A stretch of DNA of 64,000 nucleotides from Stenocarpella maydis (Eukaryota > Ascomycota > Sordariomycetes > Diaporthales > Diaporthaceae): assembly GCA_002270565.1 (NCBI GenBank), contig NQMI01000024.1:310001-374000 (forward strand). The letters run 5' to 3'. The position numbers and the translations under genes are program-made. Of the stretch, positions 11,968-23,285 are shown one piece after another (the first letter of the stretch is position 1; each line of letters starts with the position of its first letter). The notes beneath the pieces were generated by a model that made no database searches, was not told the DNA's origin, and was given only the letters and a program-made list of their open reading frames with translations.

Positions 11968-12546
11968 TCCTGGGGGTGCAGGACCCCGTGTTATGGAAGG
12001 ATCCTTGGAGGACTGCTGCCTGGCCTAGTTGCCTAGGTGAGCACTTGGACAACGCATATTACTGAGTATGAAACCAGCAAAATTGTACGTGCTATGGGAC
12101 GTGTCCTGCTGTATGCTGGTACTATTCTAGTATATATCGGGCTATTATTCCTTGGAACAGCCGGAGGTGGATTCGGGTGGGTTGGAAACCAGCACGCTCA
12201 TGTTGAAGAGCACATTTCGAAAACAGGCAAGCTCAAGGCTTTGTGTGATACACTCGAAGGCGTATGGCCTCCGGAAACGGTGCCGAAGATTTCACCTCTT
12301 TCAATGTTCAGGCTGGACCTGCGAACTGCTCAATGTCCTGCTGCTTTGTCCACATGACAGTACTGTATGTGTGAACAAAGTGCCTACACCAACCAAGATC
12401 TTTAGGACCGCCCGAATATGCGCAAATAGACTTTGTGGGCAACCTGTAATGGACAAATCCACGTATCTGCAATACCTTGCTTTTCCTGAGTCAATCCAAG
12501 CTCAATTTTGGAAACGGCAATCTATTCCAGGAAACTGGCATCAAAC
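11968..12546 (+). other. Spacer between SDR and zincin genes
   Basis: The 3' flank of the SDR gene and the upstream region of the next gene. Short frames here have no ATG-led protein character. The next gene is assigned the ATG at 12547 because the only in-frame upstream alternative is a TTG codon at 12508. Confidence 0.4.
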
Positions 12547-15500
12547 ATGGCCTCAAACCCGTGGGACCCAGCCAATATCTTGCCTCCGCCGGTTCCTTTC
12601 GCCGCCCACGAAGATGAGAGTAGTGAGGAGGATCATGAATACAACGACGAACAAGATAGCAGCAGCTCAGAGGACCAAGATATCTATCCGCCAGGATTTC
12701 CGCTCTCTCCCGAGATATACGAATTGCACGACCTCGCCGAGGATGAGGCTGATGACGACATCCATATCGCTACCAGGCCTGAGGACATACAGAGGGATAA
12801 CAATAAACTCCGGCTCCTCAACTCCCAATACCCATACAGTTTCTTGGATCCAAATGGCATCTGGCGGCAGCAGCGGCCCGAGGACGCCCAGTTGCCATTG
12901 GGACAGTTGCGCGTCGAGGGTGTCCCCCTGGGCGTGCAGCGAGGAAACCAGATCCAGTACGTCGAATACGTACCGCCCTGGACGGATCCGGACTGGTCGA
13001 GGCGCTTCACCTTCACGGGCGAGCCGGGCACGGATCCCGGCAGCGATCCTCAGTATAACATGTACGCGAAGGAGGGACTCCTGCAGGGACAGAGACCGGC
13101 GCTCCGGGCGGAGGATGGGCTCAGAGACCTGACGCCCGCCGCCAAGAGGTACGGCGTGGATGCCACCATGATAGACCAGGATGCCATGTATGGCAATTCC
13201 GGGGTCACCCCGAGGCAGGAGCGGTTCAGCATCCCGCTCGAGGGCAACCCCAGGGTGACGCCCAGTAATCAGGGGGTGAAGGATAGGGTGGATAGTGACG
13301 ACTACGATGCGCTATTCACCCAATACAGGAACAGCGTCTCCAACCGCGGCGGCCTTGCCACGGAGGACGACTTTCGACGAGTTCTCAGCTACGTGACTGC
13401 TGGGAATATGAACCCGGCCTTGGGTCCGGCATGCGACGCGCAAGTCGCCGGCGCTATCCTGCGATATATGGATGGGGCGGAGAAGGTCAAATTACGGGAG
13501 GAATATCAGCGGGTGATTTTTGGCGGTAGTACGTCCGATGAGGTATGCGGGTGCTGTGTTGGGCCCAGACTGCTCTTAATAATACACCTCGCTGACCCAG
13601 CATTGAATGTCCGCAGCTCGTGGAGACCGGGGTGTGGACAATGGACCAAGCCGCCGACTCTGACCTGGTCACCCCATTACATGAGTATGTTCTGAACCTT
13701 TACCACCAAATTAGCGCCACAGCCGTTAACCAAGCCAAATATAGCCTTCTCACAAGAGACAAATGGGAGGTGACCAATAATAGAGGCACCGTCATTAGTC
13801 AAAGGACCGGCGCTCCCAGAGACACAAGAAAAGTGTACAATTTTCCCACCCAACAGGGGGAATGGTGTGCTGTATGTTTTTTCTTAACCCCTTAAAACCT
13901 GCCCGGGACAGAACCGGATAATCCGTACTGACAGTAGCTCCACAAGGCAAACGACTACCTTTGGCTCGCCATGCAGCCCGCGCTTCAGTTGGCTTCAATG
14001 GTCCTCAACAGCGATCACCCGGTAACATGGGCATGGGCAGATATCTATAGGATGCGCCCATGCCATGATGGGAGGCAAGCTGGTAATAGATACCAAATAC
14101 TTGTATGGCTCCCCATATCCTGGATATCTGCCTCTCCCTGTTGCTGTGGCTCAGCTCGGAAGAAACTACCTATTCCTACGCGGGGCGTCTCTCCCCAGGA
14201 AACAGGCCCTCCGCGGATTACAAAACGCCGAGGATAAATAAACGTCTTCAAGGAACTCAAACATTTACGCGAGGCGGTTGAGAATACCCCAAGCGCAAGC
14301 TGAATCTTTACTGATGATGTGTACAGACACAGAGGGCCCGCGACGCAGGGGTCGAGCGCAAAGATTTCTTTGCCGTGTACGCCGATGAGGATCCGGACGA
14401 GTTCTACCCAGAGGTGGAGCGCCTGAAGGAGCTCGGGTTCTCCTCGATCCGCTGGGCCTGCGAGGTCCTGAAGCGGTGCCTCACGTGGGAGATCAACGCA
14501 AAGTTCACTGGGACCCACGGGCAGTCCGATCCATGGGACCAGGCCATGGGCTGGACGACGATAATACCGAGCGAGGACCCGAACTCTCAAACCCCTTTCG
14601 TAATCCGCATCAGTCTTTCTGCGGATTTTATGTGGCCTCTGCTGATTGAGGAGTATTCGCAAGCCGAGAAGGCGGCTTGCAGTTTCACTCTGGCGTCCAC
14701 CATCGTGCATGAACTTTGTGTAAGTTACTGAATGAGGGCGACATTGTTTGTTCATTTATTTTGATAACCCCGCTGACTCCACTAGCATGCCATAGTATTA
14801 TGCCGGAACCAACTGTTCCATGAAGACAGCGTGTGGCTGAGGTTCAACCCTAACTGGGTAACCCAGGCTTTTGGTCAGGACGGTCTGAACTCTGAGGCTC
14901 TCAGGCTTCTAAAGGTGTTTGGGCACCGACAGATATGGGACGACGAACTTTCAGGGCTGCTTGTTCTTATACAAGAAGCTGGTCACGACTTCTTTGAAGA
15001 AGAGGATACATGGGCTGAAGAAGGCTTTGCAACCGAAAACCAGGTGAGTGCGGAACCATAGTGTCATGTGGTCAGTCAGATTGGGCTACCCGTCAAGGAC
15101 AGTGGTCTCCCAATAAAACATTTCTCTGCTCGTTCTTTTTACCGAGAAATATATACTGATGTCTTGATTCTCTTGCTCTGTGGTCAGTATTGGGGTGGCT
15201 CTGCAGACAGTCTCAACAGGGGCACCTTCCTCCCAATGACTCGATTCATCAGGGAGGTCATAACAATGGTTAGCTTGTCCGACTGGCCGAGACTTGAACG
15301 GCCGCTCTACAAGGCAATACCTCTCACCATGTATACGAGGTTTTTCACCCAAAGCTTCTGGGATCAAGAGATGCAGAAGTGGGGTCCCGAGGCGATGAGG
15401 ATGTATCCCCTGACCATGCCCCGAGCATATGGCAGCTGGGATGTCTTTCATTGGAGGCATGTCGAGGCCCGATTCGGCTTCGCAGCAAGGGCGTGGATGG

Positions 15501-17497
15501 AAACCGTAGCGGACCGAGTCAGGTGGGACGACGAGCACGCACTGCTCTGGGCCTGGCTCCGTGAACTTTGTCTTCAGGCCGTCGAGCCAAAACAGTGCAT
15601 GATCCGGTGGGCCAGGCAGCAGAGTGACTGGAAGATGACGGACAAGCTGCTGTGGAGAATGCGGAACGCATTCGTAGAAAAGGCAGACCAGCTGTTTGCG
15701 TATATGCAACGGCTGTACAACGACTTGACCTCTGCGCAGCCTCTGCAGAACCCCTTGCCACCCGAGTTCCGGTACTTCAGGGAGGCGTTCGCCGCCGTAT
15801 CGGGCTTGCATAGAACATTGGGCCATGAAGCATCCTTGTATCAGGCCATTGCTGTTGACTACCATAAACAAAGAGAGCAGCAAACAAAGACTGATATTCG
15901 GAACTTTTACGGCGCAAAATTGGTGGCCCGTTTGGACGGAATCCACGGACGAATCGCCCTAGATTGCATAGAATTCTTGGACAGGTTCGAACAAGTGGAT
16001 CCAATCGTTTATGATAGACTGAGCCAGAATGCGCTTGTGGTGGACGTGTTGGATAACGACAGGAGGCTGCAGAGGGAGAAGTTTAAATCTATCCAGGACG
16101 CCCTCGCGCCAGTGCGACAAACATTCAGTGCGAACCCCGGGCAATATGCCCTGAACATGCAGAACTTCGCATTTCTGAAGCCGGCCGTGGCCATGGACAA
16201 CGCAGCGCAGATCGAGGTTACGGCGAAGAAACAACTCCATACCTTGTCCGGGCCTCTGCTGAGGATAGCGCAGGGTTGGGTAAACATACTCGAACACGGC
16301 GAGAGGCTTAGGAACCCCCCGGCGGGCTCACCGGAGGCCGCGTTCAACGCAAACCTGAGAGGTGCCTCGGATTACATCAGGGCCATCAAGCAGCGCCAGG
16401 ACATTGAAGCTACGCGGCAGAACCCGCCCTCGGGAGATAACATGTTCAGGATGCTGAGCAACCCAGCGATACTGCAGCCGGACCAGATGTTTGACGGCAG
16501 CGTGAGGAGCCAGCGGTTCAACACGACGGCGGGGCCGGGGCAGATAAACGCCTGGCAGACGGTGTACGCCGAGGCGTCGGGCTTCGTGCCGTACCACGAC
16601 CCCGTGACCGGCTTCACCCGCTTCTACAGGGCAAACATCCCGACCGAGGCCGGTCCGTCGGTCAACCCGGGGATGGTGGCACAGGCCCAGGCCCAGGGCC
16701 AAGGCCTCGTCGGCGCCCTGGCCCCGGATTTCAACCCGCAGGACGGCGGCACCCAGGGCGGCGGCTGGCAGTTCCCGGCACAGGCGGACCCGGACGCTGC
16801 CTTCAACGGCCTGATGCAGGGGCTCGCCGCCCAGCAGCATGCCCAGCCTGGTCACGGAGGCCAGCCTCCTGCGAGCGGCAACGCGGTTGATGCCATGCGC
16901 GCCCTCATCGGCGAGAGGGGGCGCCAGGTGCAGCAGAACCCCGCGTTGGCAGGGCACGTCGTCCCGTCCATCTACAACCGCGCCATACAGGCCGTCGCGG
17001 GGCCCAACGGGGCGGGCCTGATAAACAGCAACCTGCCGGGCGCCAGCAACCTCTTCGGCGTGGGCGCCGCGCAGAGCAGCTTCGTCAACCAGCAGATGGA
17101 GGCCCTGATCAGGCAGACCGCGCTGGGGCCGGACCCGTACGCGACGCTGGGGAGCATGGACCTGCTGCAGGTCGGCGCGCAGCCTGGCGCGGGCATCGGC
17201 GTGGCTCCGGCGGTCCCGCTCTATGATCCCGTCGGTGGCGATCCTTCTCAGGCGTTCTGGCAGGGACAGCAGCCTATTCCCAACCCTCAACAGGCACAAT
17301 TCCCGTCAGGTGGATCATACGGGCCGCCGAATCTGTTCCCTCCTCCGCAGGCACCACGATTTCCGCCCCCGGGGGGTTATCAAGGCCCGAACATGTTCCC
17401 TCCGCCACAATGGGGATACCAGGGCCAGCAGCAAGGCGGGCCTTCAGGAGCAGGGTATGGGCAACAAGGTAACCCGTTTCCGCCCCCACCGCAGTAG
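12547..17497 (+). CDS. Very large zincin-like protein with split HELCH motif, two frame changes
   Basis: Six exons are proposed: 12547..13542, 13617..13871, 13938..14276, 14327..14719, 14786..15043 and 15188..17497, about 1516 residues. The N-terminus is acidic and disordered. Exon 4 ends in STIVHELC and exon 5 starts HAIVLC, so splicing creates HELCHA, an HExxH zinc motif near residue 658. Downstream WAEEGFATENQYWGG resembles the conserved Glu-containing stretch after HExxH in fungal SprT/zincin-like proteins, with a Glu as possible third ligand. A helical region follows, and the last 350 residues are Gly/Pro/Gln-rich. Exon 3 reads correctly only if one base is skipped near 14057-14059 and one is missing near 14236-14239; the intervening 180 bases read naturally in the shifted frame. 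Without these corrections a TAA at 14235 ends the protein. A single long intron 14022..14326 would avoid the stop but would discard this coding-like segment. Peptidase activity is inference. Confidence 0.7.
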
Positions 17498-17906
17498 ATT
17501 CAATGCGACCCCAGGCCAGAACAAATTGGTTACCGGCCCTGTTGATACTTGGGTGGACTGGGCCAACAGGCCTTACAAGAGGTAGCTGTTCTTGGGGATG
17601 ATTTGGGAGGGAGCCATCGAAGAATTTCTGATCCCTGTCTGCTGGGTTGTATATATATCAGCACGTCGTAACCCTTGCAAGATTTTAAATAACTTCATTG
17701 CTGTTTTTTTTGTCATTTATCGGCCGGCGCGTATGACCGTCAATCCGCCAGGCGACACATGCAGGGGTATTTGAAGATGACATGCCGTTATGTGAGGCCA
17801 CCAGTCGCGAATCATGTGCTTAACTGTAATGTTCCCTTCCTGGACGCCCTACTTTCACCCAAATTATGATCCGTAAACTCCCTAAAATGCACCCAAAGTG
17901 ACCGAG
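17498..17906. other. Convergent 3' spacer
   Basis: This separates two genes that end toward each other. It is moderately AT-rich and shows no further structure. Confidence 0.4.
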
Positions 17907-18828
17907 TTACTGCTTCTGTTTCTTCTCGGGATGCCCAGTCTCACCAGGCTCAGAAGTGGGGACGTCGGGGAGTTTACTAGCAATTTCCTTTGCCGCCTCA
18001 ACATCTTCGGGGTTGGCCTCCGCGCTGCCCTTCGACTCGATCTTGGCGGCGTCTTGAACAGGAGGGAAGTAAACCCTAATAGATGATTAGTCTCATTTCC
18101 GTGTTCACAGAGCTGGCTGCTCAGGCCTTATAAACTTACGGTAAGTACTCGTTGTAGGAGTCAACGTCCTGCTTCACCCACGTGACAAAGACGATCTTTT
18201 CCAGCTTCTGGCCCTTGTCGCTCTCCAAGAACTTCTTGACAGTGGAGATGGCGACAGGCGCAGCCTCATGAGGGGGGTAGCCGTAGATACCCGTGCTGAT
18301 GCCGCACAGGGCCAAGGTCTTGCACTCCCAGTCCACCGCCAGATCCAGCACCTTGTTGTAGGCCGAGGTCAGCAGCTCCTCGCTTTCCTGGGGATCCATG
18401 GGGTCGTAGATGGGGCCGACGGCGTGGATGACCTTCTTGGCGGGCAGGTTGTGTCCACCGGTGATCTTAGCATCGCCGGTCTGGCACCCCCCAAGAGTGC
18501 GGCACTCGGCCAGGAGGCCAGGTCCAGCCGCGGCGTGGATGGCGCCGTCAATGCCGCCGCCGCCGCGGAGCGACTTGTTGGCCGCGTTGGTGATGGCATC
18601 AACCTCGAGCTTCGTGATGTCATGTCGCACAAGGCATACGCGGTCGTTGAGGGCCTTGGAAGGGGCGATGGGGCCAGTGGGCTTGAAGGAGAGGGTCGTC
18701 GGGACCTGGACGCCCGATGTGGTCGAAGGAAGCTTGCCTAGCTTGTAGAGCAGGGAAAGGGTCGGGATCTCATCGGCTGCGAGGGGCGACATCTTGACTA
18801 ATCTAGTAGCAAAATGGCGCAAAAACAT
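17907..18828 (-). CDS. Macrodomain protein, MacroD-type ADP-ribosyl hydrolase
   Basis: Two exons, 18828..18140 and 18075..17907, give 285 residues. The intron is 18076..18139 with a GTAAGT donor and TATTAG acceptor. Residues about 60-235 form a macrodomain: HDITKLEVDAITNAANKSL, then GGGGIDGAIHAAAGPGL, and GISTGIYGYPPHEAA. These match the MacroD class, whose Asn and Asp residues in the NAAN and GIDGAIH segments act in removing ADP-ribose from acidic residues and in hydrolysing O-acetyl-ADP-ribose. The N-terminus (MFLRHFATRLVKM) is basic and hydrophobic and could target mitochondria; a second ATG at 18792 would remove it. The short second exon adds a lysine-rich, charged tail ending KKQKQ. It shares a 577-base promoter with the divergent GlnRS gene. 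Confidence 0.93.
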
Positions 18829-19405
18829 TGACTAGAAGGATGGCGCCAACTAGCAGTGTCCAAAAGCCGCAGGCGACTGCGGACGGTGGTGATTGAGGGG
18901 GTCGATGTTGTTGGAGTTGAAGTTGTGGAGGCTGACAATTCGAGTGGCCAAGCAAACTGGAGGGACTCGCATGAATGACGACAGCGGGGGAAGAAGCGGC
19001 TACGCACAGCTCGCTCCACAGCCTGCAGGGGTGAGCTCAGACGCTCCCGTGGGCTTAGACCTTGTGAAACGACCATAATCTAGTGTACATACGGAGTAGT
19101 TATGCTACGGATGGGTTGTACAGTGCTTATCTTATCAGAGCCAGCACAGCCCCTCCTTCAGGAGAGTGTTTGGATTTGCGCCTCGCCAGTTTGAGTCATC
19201 TCGCCGAGCAGTTCAGCAACTTCAACAGCAGCCACCAGACGGTCGAGTCGTCGCATTCCAGTCTGACACTTGCAAAGACGTCGTGCGCAAAAACATACAC
19301 TCAGTGAACCACAACTCAACACCAATTGGCTCCAAAAACCCATACCAACTGACTGATTGTGTCCATCTACCCCTCCAACAACCCCCCTTTCCAATACCTC
19401 GCACG
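18829..19405. promoter_or_regulatory. Shared divergent promoter with tandem GATA sites
   Basis: This drives the macrodomain gene leftward and GlnRS rightward. CTTATCTTATC at 19126..19136 is a pair of overlapping GATAAG sites on the minus strand, the form bound by AreA/NIT2-type GATA factors. A TACGGAGTA word is at 19090..19098. Regulation is inferred from sequence only. Confidence 0.35.
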
Positions 19406-21482
19406 ATGGCGGACAAGGTCGATAACGCCAATGCCGCCATGGCAAAGCTCCAGCTCGATGAGGAGACCGGAGAAATGGTGTCCAAGGGCGAGCTGAAGAA
19501 GAGAATGCAGAAGAGGGCAAAGAAAGCTGCCAAGGAAGCCAGTGCGAAGGATGCGCCCCCGGCAGAGAAGAAGGCGCCCCCAAAGCCCAAGGAGAAGCAG
19601 GAGGAAGTCATCGACACCGATGCAATGTTCAAGCAGGGCTTCCTCGCCGAAGTCTTCAAGGAGAGGCCCATGAAGCCTGTCTTCACACGATTCCCTCCTG
19701 AGCCAAACGGATTCCTGCACATCGGCCACGCAAAAGCCATCGCGGTCAACTTTGGTTTCGCGAGGTTTCACGGCGGCGAGTGCTACCTCAGGTAGGGAAC
19801 CAGCTGGGTTTGTGTGTATTGAGAGTTACTAAATTCGCTCTTCCCACAGATACGATGACACCAATCCCGAAGCTGAAGATGAGATTTACTTCACTGCCAT
19901 CTTGGACACCATTCGGTGGCTTGGCTTCAAACCCTACAAGATCACCTACTCCAGCGACAACTTCCAAAAGCTATATGACCTCGCGGAGAAGCTGATTGGA
20001 CTTGAAAAGGCATACGTGTGCCACTGTGACGGTCGGTGATTTGGTGCCCGGGAAGACAGGGTTGTAGCTGACACTATCGCAGACGCGGAAATCAAGCTTC
20101 AGCGCGGCGGCGAAAAGAATGAGAGCCCGCGGTACCGATGCAAACACGCAGAGCAGTCTGTGGAAGAGAACCTGCAGAAGTTTAGGGATATGAGGGACGG
20201 AAAATACAAGCCCAGGGAAGCATTCCTCCGTATGAAGCAGGATATAACAGACGGCAACCCCCAGATGTGGGATCTCGCCGCCTATCGCGTCCTCGACAAG
20301 CCTCACCACCGTACAGGAGACACCTGGAAGATCTACCCAACCTACGACTTCACCCACTGCCTGTGCGATTCCTTCGAGGGCATTACCCACTCCCTATGTA
20401 CGACCGAGTTCATCCTAAGCAGAGTAAGCTACGAGTGGCTGAACAAGACGCTGGGCGTCTACGAGCCCATGCAGCGCGAGTATGGACGCCTTTCTCTCAG
20501 CGGCACTGTCCTTTCCAAGCGCAAGATCCTGAAGCTGGTGGACGACAAGATTGTGCGAGGCTGGGACGACCCGAGGCTGTACACACTGATGGCCATCAAG
20601 AGGAGGGGTGTCCCCCCAGGCGCAATTCTTGAGTTCGTCAACGAGCTGGGTGTCACGACCAACGCCAGTGTCATCCAGATTGTCCGATTTGAGCAGTCGG
20701 TCCGGAAATACCTGGAGCGAACAGTGCCACGGCTGATGCTGGTTCTAGACCCCGTCCCGGTCGTCATCGAGGACATTGGTGACGAGGAAGGCAAGGAGCT
20801 GTCGCTGCCGTTCTCGCCAAAGAACCCTGCCATGGGCAGCCACGGCGTCAAGCTCACCAAGACTGTTTACATCGATCGCTCTGACTTCCGCGAGGTCGAC
20901 GACCCCAGCTATTTCCGCCTCGCGCCCGGCAAGACTGTTGGCTTGCTCCAGGTCCCCTACCCCATCAAGGCGACCTCTTTCACAAAGGACGAGGCTAGCG
21001 GAAAGGTCACGGAGGTGCGCGCCGTCTTCGACCGCGAGGGCAAGAAGCCCAAGACGTACATCCAGTGGGTCGGCACGGACGGCTCCCGCCGCTGCGAGGT
21101 GCGCGTGCACAACCAGCTCTTTAAGAGCGACAACCCTAGCGCCGCCGAAGGCGGCTTCCTGAGCGACCTCAACCCGGAGAGTGAGGTTGTCTACCCGGAC
21201 GCTATCATCGAGTCCGGCATAGACGAGATCAAGAGGCGGGCGCCCTGGCCCGAGGCGGCTGGTGAGAGCGAGCTGGGCAAGGGAGGGCCCGAGTCGGTTC
21301 GCTTCCAGGGAATGCGGGTTGCTTATTTTGTGAGCTACACCCCGGGATACTAACAACCTCTTGTTTATACGCACCACGTGGCTAACATGAACTTCACACA
21401 GGCTATGGATATCGACAGCACGGATGACAAGATCGTCTTGAACAGGATTGTGTCGCTGAAGGAGGATGCTGGTAAGAAATAG
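19406..21482 (+). CDS. Glutaminyl-tRNA synthetase
   Basis: Four exons, 19406..19791, 19850..20031, 20083..21329 and 21402..21482, give 631 residues. The enzyme charges tRNA-Gln with glutamine. The catalytic class I Rossmann core starts near residue 90 with [15 protein letters not shown] (HIGH motif near 106) and continues through [14 protein letters not shown]. The KMSKS-equivalent is LSKRK near residue 332. Beta-barrel anticodon-binding domains fill the C-terminal half. The N-terminus is a lysine-rich linker of about 70 residues and lacks the roughly 200-residue YqeY-like domain found in yeast Gln4, which probably reflects the lineage rather than truncation. The second intron uses a GTCGGT donor; this choice is fixed by frame. 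The last intron leaves a 27-codon final exon ending KEDAGKK. Confidence 0.97.
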
Positions 21483-21817
21483 GGGCTCCCTGATTAGCCG
21501 ACTAGCTCACCCTGTATGCACACCTTTGGCAGTAAAGCGAGCCTCGTATCTTCGGTCGAGTGAGAGGAAAATAATACACCGCACTACAGCATTTCCCGTC
21601 AGGCTGCCACAAGACTGTAATTTTCGCGAGACGAAAGGGTCCGAGCCTGAAATGTGTGCTCCTATGTTACTTGCTTGGTTAAGATGGGTATCCACTAGGG
21701 TATTCAATGCCAGTGATTATACACGAGAGCCGTAACAGGCAGCCCAATCAAAAATCCCGGAGGTGCTGTCCTTCAGCACCTACCCCGATCGAAAACCCAG
21801 CTCTGGGGGCCCAACCC
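21483..21817. other. Convergent 3' spacer
   Basis: A short AT-mixed stretch between the ends of the GlnRS gene and the broken esterase. Nothing recognisable is present. Confidence 0.4.
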
Positions 21818-23285
21818 CTAGTAGCTCTGCTCATCGTTCCAGTACTGCGTCTCGTGCTGGACCTCGGGCCCCGTGGCCAGCAGCTCCCAGCCGAGCTTGA
21901 GATTGATACACTGCAGGGCGTTTGGGAGGCGATCCTTATGGCGCCGACGTCGGTCGGGTGGTCCGCCGGGCCAGTGTCGTCGTGCTGCAGGATGCCGCTC
22001 GTGTTGAATAGGTGCAGGAAGGGCTGGTGGCCGGCGGCCCCGGTGCCGCTGAGGTGCCACGTGCGGTTCGTCACGCCGTCGTAGACGACGGGGTCCGCGA
22101 GGTACGAGGGCGAGTTGCAGGCCCACGACGGCTGTGCTCGCGTGAGCGAGGCTGAAGGAGGGGGCGCTTACCATGGGGATGACCTGGGCGCTGGGCCAGA
22201 CACCGTGGACCCCCTGGATGAGCCCGGTGAGGCTATCCTGGTACGTCTGTGCAGAGACGTTGTTGCGGGGGTTCTGGTCATTGGTTCCGAGGTTGATGAC
22301 CACGAGGTCGGCGGCCGGGTGCCTGGAGAAGTCCCAGGGTTCTGCGTTCTCGAGGTTCGCTGTGGCCGTGGGTCAGTGGCTACTCATGATGCGCACGGCC
22401 CTCTGCAATATCTCCCCCACGAGAACCAGCCTACAAAGACATAGGTCCCCTGCTCACCTTCGTACTGGTCGACAGCCCTCGGAGACGTGTCACAGCTATA
22501 GAACCACTGCCGCGACTGCCCGCGCGGGCTCCAGAAGCAATCCTGGTCGCTCACGCATATCCCCGGATGCGCGGTGACGCTGTACTCGAGAGCCCCCAGC
22601 CCGGCGCCGATCCCGTACGCGAAGCCCGACAGGCCCTCGTACGTCGTGCCCATGCCGGCGGCGAGGCTGTCCCCGATGAACTCGACCCTGCGGCCGTGGT
22701 CGGGCAGCGCGACGAGGCCCTCGTCCCGCGCGCCCAGCTGGTGACGCGGAGCTCGAAGGTCGCGGGGGAGACGGGGTAGGCGAGGTCAGAGCCCAGCGTG
22801 GGGGGCCCGACGAGGAGGTGCGTGGCCCCGGCGTGATGTTGGTGAAGCGCAAGTCCAGGCCCGCGATGCGGTAGCCCACCAGGATGCGGTTCAAGGTGAG
22901 GTTGCCGAAGCTGACGGTGACGGTCTGGCTGCTGTAGCCGAACTTGATGCCTGGGGCGCTGTTGCTGGGTGTTAGTGTGCCCGTGTTTATTCGTCTCGGG
23001 CACGGAGAGGATTTGGTTGAGATTTACGTCCACCAGGACACACATTTCGAGTCCCATCTGCCCTCGAACGAGATCTCTGCAGCATCCGGGGGGGTAGGTT
23101 TTGAAAGTATGCTCTGCAGAATTGATGCGGGTGTCTGGGTAGTCGGTGGGGCGGACCTGGCCATTCTGCGGGATGGTTCGCTCGTGGATGTCCTGGAGAA
23201 GCCCATTCTCGTAAGGTTTGGAGAGGCTCGTGGCCAAGACGCTCGCGAGGAGGAGGCTGAGTGCATGTCAGAGAATGGGACGCAT
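21818..23285 (-). pseudogene. CE2-like SGNH esterase, broken by one stop and four indels
   Basis: Four exons are readable: 23285..23028, 22958..22458, 22359..22172 and 22131..21818, with intact GT-AG introns. The product resembles fungal two-domain secreted esterases (carbohydrate esterase 2-like): a signal peptide, an N-terminal beta-sandwich (FEGRWDSKCVSWW, APGIKFGYSS), then an SGNH hydrolase with EFIGDSLAAG (nucleophile Ser), VVINLGTNDQN and ADHPTDVGA. Reading needs several repairs. Codon 6 is TGA inside the signal peptide. A run of seven C near 23088-23094 has one base too many. One base is missing near 22826-22829 (a run of four G on the coding strand), one near 22725-22727 and one near 21921-21926. 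The nonsense codon argues for real decay, whereas the indels in short homopolymers could also be sequence errors. As given, it cannot make a full esterase. Confidence 0.8.

Noticed and set aside
12508..12546. Upstream extension of the zincin protein
   Set aside because: The in-frame codon is TTG; fungal nuclear genes start at ATG, so 12547 was chosen.
14022..14326. Single 305-base intron in the zincin gene
   Set aside because: It keeps the frame, but it discards a natural protein segment and ignores a better 50-base intron with an ACTGA branch site; kept only as the alternative.
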